Source: an uncultured Collinsella sp.
Lineage (GTDB): Bacteria; Actinomycetota; Coriobacteriia; Coriobacteriales; Coriobacteriaceae
Length of the DNA: 64,000 bases
Direction of reading: 5' to 3'
Assembly: GCA_900542155.1 (NCBI GenBank)
Contig: UQMD01000009.1
Coordinates: 16,462-80,461, forward strand
Position numbers and translations under genes: made by a program. The notes beneath the pieces were generated by a model. It did no database searches, had not been told where the DNA came from, and saw only the letters and a program-made list of their open reading frames with translations. Shown here one piece after another: positions 23,754 to 33,100 of this stretch; position 1 is the first letter of the stretch; each line of letters starts with the position of its first letter.

Positions 23754-26189
23754 ATGGACGGCAGCATCGGCGCAATCCGCTTTGCAGCGGATGGAAGAAC
23801 AATAGCCAGGCTCTACCAGAGCGGTGCGCATGACCGAGTCGATTGGGACGAGGAACAGCAGACCGGGCTAACCGGGCTGACGTGTTTCGGTCTCAAGCCG
23901 GAAGCATCCCAGAATGGCGCTGGTTCAACACCAGCCTTCGCCGTCAAGGACGGTCTTGACGGGAGTCCCACGCTTCGAATCAACGAAACCACATGTTATG
24001 TGCTCGAATACGAGCGGACCCCTGATGGTGGCCTGCATCCTCGCGCCTCGTTCCAAAACGAAGGCAAGAATATCAGGTGCGACAGAAACGGCAATAGTGT
24101 CACCTTCCAGTTCGTGAACTATCTCGGGCGTTCGAGGATTCGATTCGGCGAGGAAGCTGATGCGCCGATGCTACAGTTCGAAGTCGTCCCGCTCAAGATT
24201 GGCTATGAAGACGATTACATCGAGCTCACCGAGGAGCTTGCCGCAAGGTGCGCTGCGCTGCTCCTTGACTACTCGGGCTCCACGTCGAACGTTTACAAGC
24301 AAGCCGACGAGAATCGCGAGACGCTGCTTGAGCAGTTCGTCTTCCTGCGGCAGTTCTGCTACGAACCGAACCTCCAAGCCCTCTTCGAGGCGATAAAGAG
24401 GAACCCTGATAGGACGCTGGATCACGAGGACGAGCTGCGGTCGGTTGGGGCTGGCATGCCGTCCCGGAGGTTTTATACGAACCCCTTCTCGAACAGCCGG
24501 ATGTGGACGCGCTTGAACTGCGGCGGCGATGCGGGAGGCGTCTACCTCCCCCAGATGGTCAGCGTCACGCGCAAGTACGACCTGCTCGACACGCCCGCCA
24601 ATCGGTTTGTGAAATTTGCCCTGCATGAGATTGACCGGATCTGCACCTCTCTGATGACTGTCCTGGATGCCGAGAAGGGCGATACTCGGCAGACGGAGTG
24701 TTATCGCGAAGCCGCCGCGCTGCACGCCATGCTGGATACGATACTCAGCGACGCCTTCTTCGACGATGTCGGCACCCTGCAGATGATGCCTCAGAACAAC
24801 CAGGTGTTGCAGAAGCGCGAGGGATACTCGCAGATCTTCTTCGCATATTCCATGCTCGATATGGCGCTGCAGCTCGACTGGAAGGGCAAGGATGACATCT
24901 ACGAGGGCGAATCGAAGAATGTGGCCCTCCTCTACGAGTACTGGATCTTCTTTGAGCTGTACGACATCGTAAGGGGGATCGAGGGGTGCGAGCCGATAAG
25001 CACCGATGACCACCCATTTATCGGGACGAATCCCGACGGTGGGCTGTCAATATCCCTCAAGCAGGGCGTACGCTCCTGCCAGTCATTCCAGATTGCGCAG
25101 TGCGGCGCGAAGGTAAACCTCTACTACAACCGCACCTTCTCGCCCCGTGACTTTCATGCCACTCGTTACGAGGGTTCGTACTCGAGGCCGTTCAGACCCG
25201 ACTACACGCTCGCGATATTCCCGGATGCTTATACAAACGAGCGAGCCGCAGTGCAAGATGGAGCTGTTGCATTCGTCCACTTCGACGCCAAGTACCGCAT
25301 CACCGACTTGACGGGGCTTGTCGGCAAGGATGTGGGCACCGAGGAGGCAGAGCGCGAGGAACTTAACGAGGAGAAGGCGGCCTCCACCACGAACACCTAC
25401 AAGCGCGGTGACCTGCTGAAGATGCACACGTACAACGACGCGATACGGCGCACGGTTGGCAGCTACGTGCTTTATCCGGGGTCGGGCGAAACGGGCGAGA
25501 AGGGCCAATTCCGGCTCTTCGAGGAGATTTTGCCGGGTGTCGGCGCTTTCGCCATGAAGCCGAGCATCAGCAGGACGGCAGAGAATGCGTTGCGCGATTT
25601 CATAGAGAAGGTCATCGGCGAGAACACGGCAAGCAATACGCGGCTGAACCGGCTGAGCTACTTCACCGAAATGGTTGTGGCTGAGCCTCCAAGCGCGGGC
25701 AAGACGGATAGCGACTCCTACGGGCATGGTGGCGAATCGTTCGTGATTGGCTACATTCGAGGGGACTCTCCCGATGACTACTATCACTTTCTCGAAAGCA
25801 GCGGCAGGCTCCGCAAGGGCGGGCGCTTTCTCTTCTACTTCTATGCCATTAAGGACGGGCATGTCTACTCGCACCATAAGGATCTCTTCCGCACGTCGTG
25901 GTTCCGCTTCTATCGGAACGCCATAAGCCAGACGAACACCTACGAGATCGAGCCTGTGGCGTGTCGCATAACCTCGAATGAGCTGGTTTCGAGGGACGAG
26001 CTGGCCAACCGCCTGGCCGACCTTGGCTACGTGCGGGATCGTGGGAATCAGGGTGCCGACTTCTACTATGTCCTGTCCGTGCGGGTGGAAGATGACGCGG
26101 CAGAACCCTTAAGCCTGGGGCGCAGGGCGGTGGATGAACAGAACGGCAACGATGCGTTCAGCCCCCACTCGCCAAAGATTGTTGGGTGA
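23754..26189 (+). CDS. McrC-like PD-(D/E)XK restriction subunit, DUF2357 type (LlaJI R2-type)
   Basis: 811 residues, beginning 3 bp after R1. A long N-terminal region (about 1-270) fits DUF2357. The nuclease motif is FRPDYTLAIF (Asp about 481) followed by VHFDAKYRI (Asp509-x-Lys511), a good PD...DxK core. The C-terminal 130 residues recur in the truncated inverted copy at 18773-19174. With R1 it should cut DNA lacking the methylation made by the two methyltransferases. It is probably the last gene of a four-gene operon; no clear terminator was seen in the 50 bp after the stop. Confidence 0.88.
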   Translation: MDGSIGAIRFAADGRTIARLYQSGAHDRVDWDEEQQTGLTGLTCFGLKPEASQNGAGSTPAFAVKDGLDGSPTLRINETTCYVLEYERTPDGGLHPRASFQNEGKNIRCDRNGNSVTFQFVNYLGRSRIRFGEEADAPMLQFEVVPLKIGYEDDYIELTEELAARCAALLLDYSGSTSNVYKQADENRETLLEQFVFLRQFCYEPNLQALFEAIKRNPDRTLDHEDELRSVGAGMPSRRFYTNPFSNSRMWTRLNCGGDAGGVYLPQMVSVTRKYDLLDTPANRFVKFALHEIDRICTSLMTVLDAEKGDTRQTECYREAAALHAMLDTILSDAFFDDVGTLQMMPQNNQVLQKREGYSQIFFAYSMLDMALQLDWKGKDDIYEGESKNVALLYEYWIFFELYDIVRGIEGCEPISTDDHPFIGTNPDGGLSISLKQGVRSCQSFQIAQCGAKVNLYYNRTFSPRDFHATRYEGSYSRPFRPDYTLAIFPDAYTNERAAVQDGAVAFVHFDAKYRITDLTGLVGKDVGTEEAEREELNEEKAASTTNTYKRGDLLKMHTYNDAIRRTVGSYVLYPGSGETGEKGQFRLFEEILPGVGAFAMKPSISRTAENALRDFIEKVIGENTASNTRLNRLSYFTEMVVAEPPSAGKTDSDSYGHGGESFVIGYIRGDSPDDYYHFLESSGRLRKGGRFLFYFYAIKDGHVYSHHKDLFRTSWFRFYRNAISQTNTYEIEPVACRITSNELVSRDELANRLADLGYVRDRGNQGADFYYVLSVRVEDDAAEPLSLGRRAVDEQNGNDAFSPHSPKIVG

Positions 26190-26578
26190 TCATCTGGTCA
26201 TTTTCAGAGTAGCGGTAACACCTACGGGCGCGCGAGGGGCAACGCATGAGGCCAATCGTCTACAACGGGGTTGACCTGTCGGGCGTGTGCTCTGCCGAGG
26301 TCATCGAGAAAGTTGCCCTGCCCGTGGAGGCGGAGACCCTGGCGGTGCCGAGGCGTGCCGGCGCACTGCTGGTGGCGGGGCGGCTGTCCCCCAGGCTAGT
26401 GCGGGCGCGGCTGTTCATGGACACCCGCCCGCGCCTTCAGGACGATGTTCGGCGACAGGGACGACGCAGCGGCGCTGCCACGTCGCGCAGGTAGCGGAGG
26501 AGGGTTGCTCCCAATGGCCCGCGGCGTCCGCGCCCCGGTGCCACCCCGTGACCGGCGGCTTCGCTCGAAGCCGCTACA
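26190..26578. other. GC-rich joint after the restriction operon
   Basis: Holds the phage-tail-like fragment (26246-26494) and a hairpin CGGCTTCG-CT-CGAAGCCG near 26553-26570. No intact gene is supported. Confidence 0.4.
26246..26494 (+). pseudogene. Fragment resembling the start of a phage distal tail protein
   Basis: 82 residues from ATG 26246. The opening MRPIVYNGVDLSGVCSAEVIE and PRRAGALLVAGRLSPRLVRARLFMD have the look of Dit-type siphovirus tail proteins (short beta-rich N-terminus, then a GxDG-like turn). The frame breaks into Arg-rich nonsense near residue 60 and stops early. Other tail genes are absent. Likely a leftover of a prophage that once carried or received the defence block. 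The family impression is weak. Confidence 0.35.
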
Positions 26579-28741
26579 TCAGGCTCGTTCCCGCTTTTCC
26601 GGGTCATATCCCTTCGTATACACGGTAAAGCTAAGGCTATCTATCGTGCCGGTGCTGTAGACGCATGCGTCGGGCGCGCTCCGTGTGCCTTGGGCGGTCG
26701 GGTCGGTCGAGACACAATCGTCCCTATCTATTCCAAGCAATGGAATGGGCTTTGCCACCTGGTCGGCGCTATTAATTTGCGCAATGATCTCCAACAACTC
26801 GTATAACTTGATAAGCCATGAGCTGTATGGGTGCTCGCCGGGTCCCTTGTGCTTCAGCGTGCACTTTGATTGCGGGCTTTCGGCGAGCTGGCTCAAGCGT
26901 TCAAAAAGCGCCGGGTACTCGGCTTCGGGAAACTCGACTTGTACATACTGTATGCCATTGAGGATGAATCCGTACCACAGTACGGGGTATGGAAAACCGT
27001 TCCTATCTGGTCGCCTGATTTTTGTCCTGCAATTGGGCTGGTTGACGATAGACAGCCATGCCGCATAGAGCTCGTCGGAAATTAGGTCGCTCGCTTGGTA
27101 TGTTGGGCCAAGACCATCGAGAACAAAATTGCCAAGGCTGTCAAAATAGTGGGCACAATCCGTTAAACCCTTTTCGTATGCCGTGTCGGCTTTTCTCCGT
27201 ATATTGAGTGCGACGTCGCGGGGTGATTTGCGACCAAGATGTTTTTTGGCGTTGTGCCGCGGGTTGCAATAGAGCTTGGTCGCCGCGTTATATCGATCGC
27301 AGTACTTGCTGTTAGGGCCGGTCGGAAAAAAGAGCGAACCACAGGTTTGGCATGTTATCGGCATAATGCCGCACAGCAGCAGCTCGTGGAGGATGCGGGC
27401 ATAAAGGCTTGCAAAGGAACATTCCTCTTCGGTGAAGTAAAGCTCTCCTGCCTTTGCAATAACAGCTTGAAGCCTTACGAGCCTATTGAGGTTTTCCTGG
27501 TCGTTAAGCTCTGCATACGTATGGAAGTCTCCATTTGCGTAGATTTGGTTCTCGCGCATAGCCTCGAGATAGTTCTTGCGAAACGCCTGCATAAAGGGGG
27601 CGCTATTCATGCGTTTTATATCGCTCAAATGTTCTTCGAGCTTTTGAGCCGTTTCGTTTCCGGGCAAGTGCTTTTTGGCTGCGTATGCAAAAGCGTCGCC
27701 AAAGCGGATGATTGCCGGCAGCTGATTATCGAATAATCGAAATTGTCGCGGGTCGCTTGTTTTGATGGCGGCTGGGAAAAACTCTTCGTTTTGCGCGAGC
27801 AGGCTAGGTGCCTCGGTGTTTTTAAGCAGCGGGGCAAGCTCCAGACATTCCTGATAAAAAACAATGAGAAGCGCTCGAAAGAGATCGGTATTGGTGCAAA
27901 CGCAAGCTGTTTCTATCTGCGAGTTGACCTTTGGATAGTTGTCTCTTGGATTGTCGCGTTTATACGGCACCGGTTCTGTTAGCCCGGTCTTGCCGTTGGT
28001 AGTTGTAATGTCCATGTCGTTCGACACGAGCTTGAGATAGGAGCTGAAGAGGGACGCCATTTCTTGCTTATTGAGTTGGGCCGATGTCGTGATCACCGCG
28101 CGGTACAGGCGGTTGATTTCGTTGCACTCAATAGCGTTGTTGTTCATCCAGCAGCTGTAATAGCGATAGTCGGGAATCGCTGTGATGTTCATGACACACT
28201 GCCTGCAGACATTTTCAAGGAGATACCTGGCCATGCCAGATATCTCTCCGTGTGCATGGCGCGTAATGGCTTTATCGAATATCGGAGCAAAGAAATCGAG
28301 GTCGCGTTCCTTTTGTTTTTGAAGGTTGACTTCGATTTCGGCTTCGTTCAATTCTGCTTGCGCGGACTCTTGGTCGGAATCGTCTGGATCGAGCCAGTCG
28401 TCATGGTCTGGTTCGGCTGCGTAGTCCATCGAAGCGTGTTGCGCATCGTGGGGAGCAGGGGGCTGACGAATGGCGTTCTGCAAATCGATGTAAAAGCGCA
28501 ATTTTGCTCGCTCACGAAAGTGGCCCCCAATCTCGTTGAAAAGCGAGCTTAAGTCGACGCGTAATAGGTCGTTGGCTACGGAGACGAGATTCCATGCGCT
28601 TGCATTGCCGGTTGCGTTTCCGTCATCGGCGCAATCAATCTCTGGCGTTCTGTTAAGAAGAAGCATGCGGGGATTGACGGGAGAGCGAAGAAAGCCAGCC
28701 TCGAAACCCCAGCTAAACGGCTCTTTTTCGGAATCAAGCAT
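26579..28741 (-). CDS. DUF6076-like protein with C-terminal zinc-finger-like motif
   Basis: 720 residues. A long N-terminal helical region with an acidic patch (DHDDWLDPDDSDQES, about residues 112-126) leads to a Cys cluster ITCQTCGSLFFPTGPNSKYCDRY ... LYCNPR, near residues 460-500, which resembles the CGNR-type zinc finger and the DUF6076 signature. After it comes RKSPRDVALNIRRKADTAYEKGL. The function is unknown; nucleic-acid binding is a reasonable guess from the zinc motif. It converges on the phage-like scrap, and its start is divergent from the small gene at 28851. It is AT-richer than the flanking core. Confidence 0.6.
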   Translation of the reverse strand: MLDSEKEPFSWGFEAGFLRSPVNPRMLLLNRTPEIDCADDGNATGNASAWNLVSVANDLLRVDLSSLFNEIGGHFRERAKLRFYIDLQNAIRQPPAPHDAQHASMDYAAEPDHDDWLDPDDSDQESAQAELNEAEIEVNLQKQKERDLDFFAPIFDKAITRHAHGEISGMARYLLENVCRQCVMNITAIPDYRYYSCWMNNNAIECNEINRLYRAVITTSAQLNKQEMASLFSSYLKLVSNDMDITTTNGKTGLTEPVPYKRDNPRDNYPKVNSQIETACVCTNTDLFRALLIVFYQECLELAPLLKNTEAPSLLAQNEEFFPAAIKTSDPRQFRLFDNQLPAIIRFGDAFAYAAKKHLPGNETAQKLEEHLSDIKRMNSAPFMQAFRKNYLEAMRENQIYANGDFHTYAELNDQENLNRLVRLQAVIAKAGELYFTEEECSFASLYARILHELLLCGIMPITCQTCGSLFFPTGPNSKYCDRYNAATKLYCNPRHNAKKHLGRKSPRDVALNIRRKADTAYEKGLTDCAHYFDSLGNFVLDGLGPTYQASDLISDELYAAWLSIVNQPNCRTKIRRPDRNGFPYPVLWYGFILNGIQYVQVEFPEAEYPALFERLSQLAESPQSKCTLKHKGPGEHPYSSWLIKLYELLEIIAQINSADQVAKPIPLLGIDRDDCVSTDPTAQGTRSAPDACVYSTGTIDSLSFTVYTKGYDPEKRERA

Positions 28742-28850
28742 TAATGCTCCAAACAGCCAAAATTTAAAACCCGATAAAAGTCATATTACGCGGCTGTTTG
28801 CGGCTGTTCAATGGAATCAAGCGAAAAGGCTTAAAACCAGGGAGGCCGTT

Positions 28851-29177
28851 ATGTCCGATTGCATCAAGCTCAACAAAGGAAACATCGATGTATGCGAGCG
28901 CGAGGTTATCGTTCTTCGCGAGATCATCGCTGCCGCCATGGGTCGTTTGCACCAGATGCGCAAGCAGTGCGAGCGCGGCTATGTGTCTTCGGAGGATTTC
29001 GAGAATGCGTTGGATGCGTACGGAGTAATCAGTGAGCGAGTCGATGAGCTTGACCAGCTTGGTTTCGAGTTCAGATGGTCGTCAGTCCCCGATGCCGGAA
29101 TCGATGAGAACGACGGGCTCGAATGGATCGAGGACGACAACCCTCCGCGTGAGCGCGGTTTTGATATTGCTTGTTAA
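28851..29177 (+). CDS. Small helical protein of unknown function
   Basis: 108 residues with an N-terminal coiled-coil-like helix (CEREVIVLREIIAAAMGRLHQMRKQCERG, about residues 14-42) and an acidic C-terminus. ATG 28851 is preceded by GGAGGCCGTT, a clear ribosome binding site. It lies 28 bp before the next small gene, so they are likely co-expressed. It could be an accessory component of the downstream helicase pair, but that is position only. Confidence 0.65.
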   Translation: MSDCIKLNKGNIDVCEREVIVLREIIAAAMGRLHQMRKQCERGYVSSEDFENALDAYGVISERVDELDQLGFEFRWSSVPDAGIDENDGLEWIEDDNPPRERGFDIAC

Positions 29178-29205
29178 TGTGACCGAACGGTTGATTGGAG
29201 ACAAA

Positions 29206-29826
29206 ATGTATCCGTACTACGAATGTGACAACTATCCCATGAGCATTACAGATGATGACGGCCCGTTTCTGATCATGGAGGCGAGGCTGTCTGGCGACGA
29301 CGAGCTCAATGATGATTTTAGGAAAGGCGCCAGTTATAGATGCTCGTGTGCGACTGTTTCTGCGGCGATTGATCTTTGCAGGTCGATGACGGACGGCGAT
29401 GCCGATCCTTGGTATGAAAGTTGGGAGAAGGCGGTTGAGCGTTATCCGCTCGAGAAATGCGAGGATGCGACAACGCTGTATTGGATCGAGCCGACCGATC
29501 CGCACAAGGCGCTGTGCGCCCTCCAACCCCATTGCGATCTTGAGCCATACGTGGCTGAGGCAATTGGCGCAGTTGACACGTATCTACTGGAGTGCGCGGA
29601 CTATCCCTTTACGGTCGATCATTTAGATCTAAAGGACGTTGACGTCCTGCTCAGCGCTGCTTGGGGATTGGCTCGAGTCCTCGAAGAAACTTGGGGCACT
29701 TGCGACCCTGATGATGTTTTGGAAAAGATCGAGGATGCTACGTACAGTGCGTATATAACGGTTAAGGACCTGATCGCGGGCGAAGAGGCGGCCAAAGCCA
29801 GCGCAAAGTCCGATGACAATCTTTAG
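29206..29826 (+). CDS. Acidic protein of unknown function
   Basis: 206 residues, strongly acidic (many Asp/Glu), no transmembrane helix, with several Cys (YRCSCAT, VDTYLLECADYPF). ATG 29206 follows TTGGAGACAAA. It sits between the 108-residue gene and the helicase-nuclease gene, 318 bp upstream of the latter. No family recognised. Confidence 0.65.
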   Translation: MYPYYECDNYPMSITDDDGPFLIMEARLSGDDELNDDFRKGASYRCSCATVSAAIDLCRSMTDGDADPWYESWEKAVERYPLEKCEDATTLYWIEPTDPHKALCALQPHCDLEPYVAEAIGAVDTYLLECADYPFTVDHLDLKDVDVLLSAAWGLARVLEETWGTCDPDDVLEKIEDATYSAYITVKDLIAGEEAAKASAKSDDNL

Positions 29827-30144
29827 CCACCGCACTGAACGGCGCGACCGATCGGAAGGCTGCCGGGAAAAGCTTTAGCAAGCGCCCCGACCAGGTTCAG
29901 GAGTCTGCCGCCGATGCATCCCTGATGCGTGTCGCCCTTGCAGTGATCGATGCCAAAGAGCGCGAGGCGTTGGAGTGCGATCTTAAGAAACTGCTCGCTT
30001 CGTGCGAGTAGTCGCTGACCGCTCCTCTTTCCTTTCTTTCTTCTCTCAAGCGGCATGGACGCCGCCGCCTTGACCGCCCAGCGCGAGTTTTGTCCGCACG
30101 GGATGGTATCAAACACGTGTAACAACTAAATCGGAGGTTTGACC
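29827..30144. other. Gap before the helicase-nuclease gene with an open, start-less frame
   Basis: From 29815 a frame stays open to a stop at 30011, coding a plausible helical tail (ALAVIDAKEREALECDLKK), but its only ATG (29928) gives 28 residues. It may be a frame-shifted end of the 206-residue gene or a relic. T-rich sequence near 30025-30045 (CTTTCCTTTCTTTCTT) is of unclear role. Confidence 0.35.
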
Positions 30145-33100
30145 ATGGCTATGTGGGATCTCAACTGCCAATCGAATCCGTCGTCTGCGGACGACAAGGA
30201 GCTCGCTCCCTATCTTGCACGTCAAAAGGCGATGCGCGAGTTTTTTGAGCGTGCGCTGTTTGCCCCCAAGGATCAGGGCAACAATGGCCTGTACTTTTTG
30301 GGCGCCACGACGGGCTCGGGTAAAAACTATACGGCCGAGCAGGTCACAGCCGACCTCATCGCCGGTGGCTGGGACGATTCGGGCTGTTTTAACAAGTGCC
30401 CGGGCCGTCGTTACCTGGTGTTTGTGGTGCCGGGTAAGGACAACCGCGACAACTACGTTGCGAGCGTGCGCAAATTGCTGGTTGAACAGGGCATGGATGG
30501 CGATGCCGCGCAGCGCATGGTGTTCGATCTTCCGCGTGCGGGCGATAACATCCTGCATTGGATTGAGACTACGCGCGGTAAGGGCGCCGTGGGCGTGCGC
30601 GACATTCCGTGTCCCATCGAGGCGGACGACGAGAGCTCTCATCGCATCATTAAGCGAGCGTGGGGCAACGCGATGGAGATCGCCGATGACCTTTTGGGCA
30701 TCCTTGACACTCGAAATCGTCTGGGAGGTGTTGCAGACCGTTTGACCCCCGCCCTTCGCGACAAGCTATCGTCGGCGGATGCGAGCTTGCGTTGGGCTGT
30801 GAGCCACGAGCTCAAAAACATCACGCGCGGCATGGAGGTGATCCCCCAGATTTGGCCGTCTGCCCTGCTCAATGACGAGAGCATACCGCATGTGATTGCC
30901 CTGACGCCGCAAAAGCTCATCAATAGGATCGATACAGTGACCGGTGCAGGCGTTGTGCTCTTTAACGCAATGGCTGCCGAGAAGGGCCTGTTTATCTTTG
31001 ATGAAATCGACCACATGAAGGCCGACATACTGTCGACGCTGACAGACGATCCCGTGACGTTTCAACCGGACGAAGTATTGCGTATCCTCGATCGTCATTT
31101 TAACGGCGGTGTGGTGGACCCCTTGCTACTGGGGAATCGAGATCAATGGATGGCGGTCTATACGCACGCTTCCACGTCGGGCGATCACAAAGGGTCAAAC
31201 GCCGAGAGGAACAGGGTTTCGCGGGCGAGCGTAGAGGAAGATGCCGAAGAAATCGCCAAGGATGCCAAGAAAATTCAAAAGGCACTCGCCTCTTGTATTA
31301 AGGACATGAAACTGCGTCCGCCTTTTGCGCTGTCTGACGAGGCGAAAGAAGAGCAGCTCTCCGGTCGACATCTGTTTGGCAGCGACGATATTTCGGTGGG
31401 CGACAACTCGGCGAATCCGTTGCGCTTCAAACTCAATGAGGGCGGTACTCGCAATATGATTATCACTCGCGGAGGGAGTGGGCAGCAAACCGTCAGCAAG
31501 GCGGTGCGTCGTGCACGCGGTCTGGTCAGGATGGTGGTGGGTCATCTCGCCCGTTGCGCCACGCTTATGGACAAGCTGTACTACGGCAGCATTTCGTACA
31601 AGGACGACCTTTCGCGCAAGAACATCATCGATGCCCTGGGCATTAGGAACAACCAGACCAGCGAGAAGTATTTTTGGGATTCGTTGATGCTGGCGCTGTT
31701 CTTTAAAGATCGCAAGAATGACGAGATCGATGCCGCCGACGACTCGATGTATGCGCGTGGTGTCGATTATCTAGTGATGGAAACCACCATCGAGCACATG
31801 TTTACCACGTACCTAACCAGCCACGGCATTGAGCGCATGCCCGAGGCCTACCTTGCCTCCATTGCCGCCAAAGCGCCTTGCGTGTGCATGAGCGCAACAT
31901 GGAGTGCGCCGACCGTCAAAAACTTCAACCTCGATTACCTTGACGAGGTTCATGGCGTGGTTCGCAAGGACGCTTGGATTGGCGAGCTCAACCAGGAAAT
32001 CGTGCGACAGACTAAGCTGTTTAACAAACAGGCTGCGAAGGAGTACGACGTCGATATTGCCTGGGTGGATGAGTCCAAGGAAATTGCCGGCATGGTCGCG
32101 CTGGCAGGCGGCGCCTTTGGCGGCATCATTGTGTCGCCCGACGAGGTGTACGAGCGCGCGATGCGGTTCTTTGACGGGATTGGCGTGAGTGAGGGACTTG
32201 CGGTGCGCTTGCGCTTAAAGATTGCTGACAGGGTGGGCGTGAGCGACGCCAAGAGCATCGAGTTTGAGCTGAAGCGCCTGAGCAAGACGCTTGTTGCCGT
32301 GAGTACTTGGGCCCGTGGTGTGGCGCGTAACGAGCAACGGGCGGGAGCCGTTTTTACCACGCGCCACATGGGAAACCATGGCGAATTCAATAGTCTGGCG
32401 CTGGATCTTGCGCGCGAGATTGTCGCGGAGCTGGTGATTAGAAACATCAAGTGCCCCGAGATGTCGTACGAGAAATCGCTTGAGGCCGCCAAGGACATGG
32501 TGCCGTGCTTTAACGCTGCGGAATGGGATGCAGGTTGGCGTGGCGCTCAAAAACGTCTCGAGCTGGGCCAGCCGACCCTGATGTTTATCAATCTTTCGGC
32601 CGGTGGCTTTTCCAAGAATCTCAAATACAAGGTGCCGGAGAATCTGTGCGACATGGTTCATCAGGTCGATTGCGGCTTTGAAAATGCCGACCGTCGCCCC
32701 AAGATGGATCTTGATTTCTTATATATCGAGTCGCCCACAAGTCGTTTGACCTGGGGAGTGGAGATCAACTCAAATAAGTTTGTCCAGCAGGCGCTACTTG
32801 GCGTGGTGGAGCAGGAGGAACTGGTAGCGCGCGGCGAGGTTCCGTTTACTCAAAAGCGCCGGAACGTACGGATGCTTCTATCTGGCGTTAATAAGAGCCT
32901 GCCGGTGCGCGACACCCTCTCTTATCAGGTCGAAGGCGCTCGCATTGTGGCACAGGCTGTGGGTCGCCTGATGCGCACGAGTGTAAAGATGCCTTGCGTG
33001 CAGGTGCTGCTCGACCGCGAGATTGCGAACGATTGCAACTTTTCGTTCTTGCATGATTTGCCGATGGGCTACGAGCTTGAGCAGGTGGTTGGTGCCTGCG

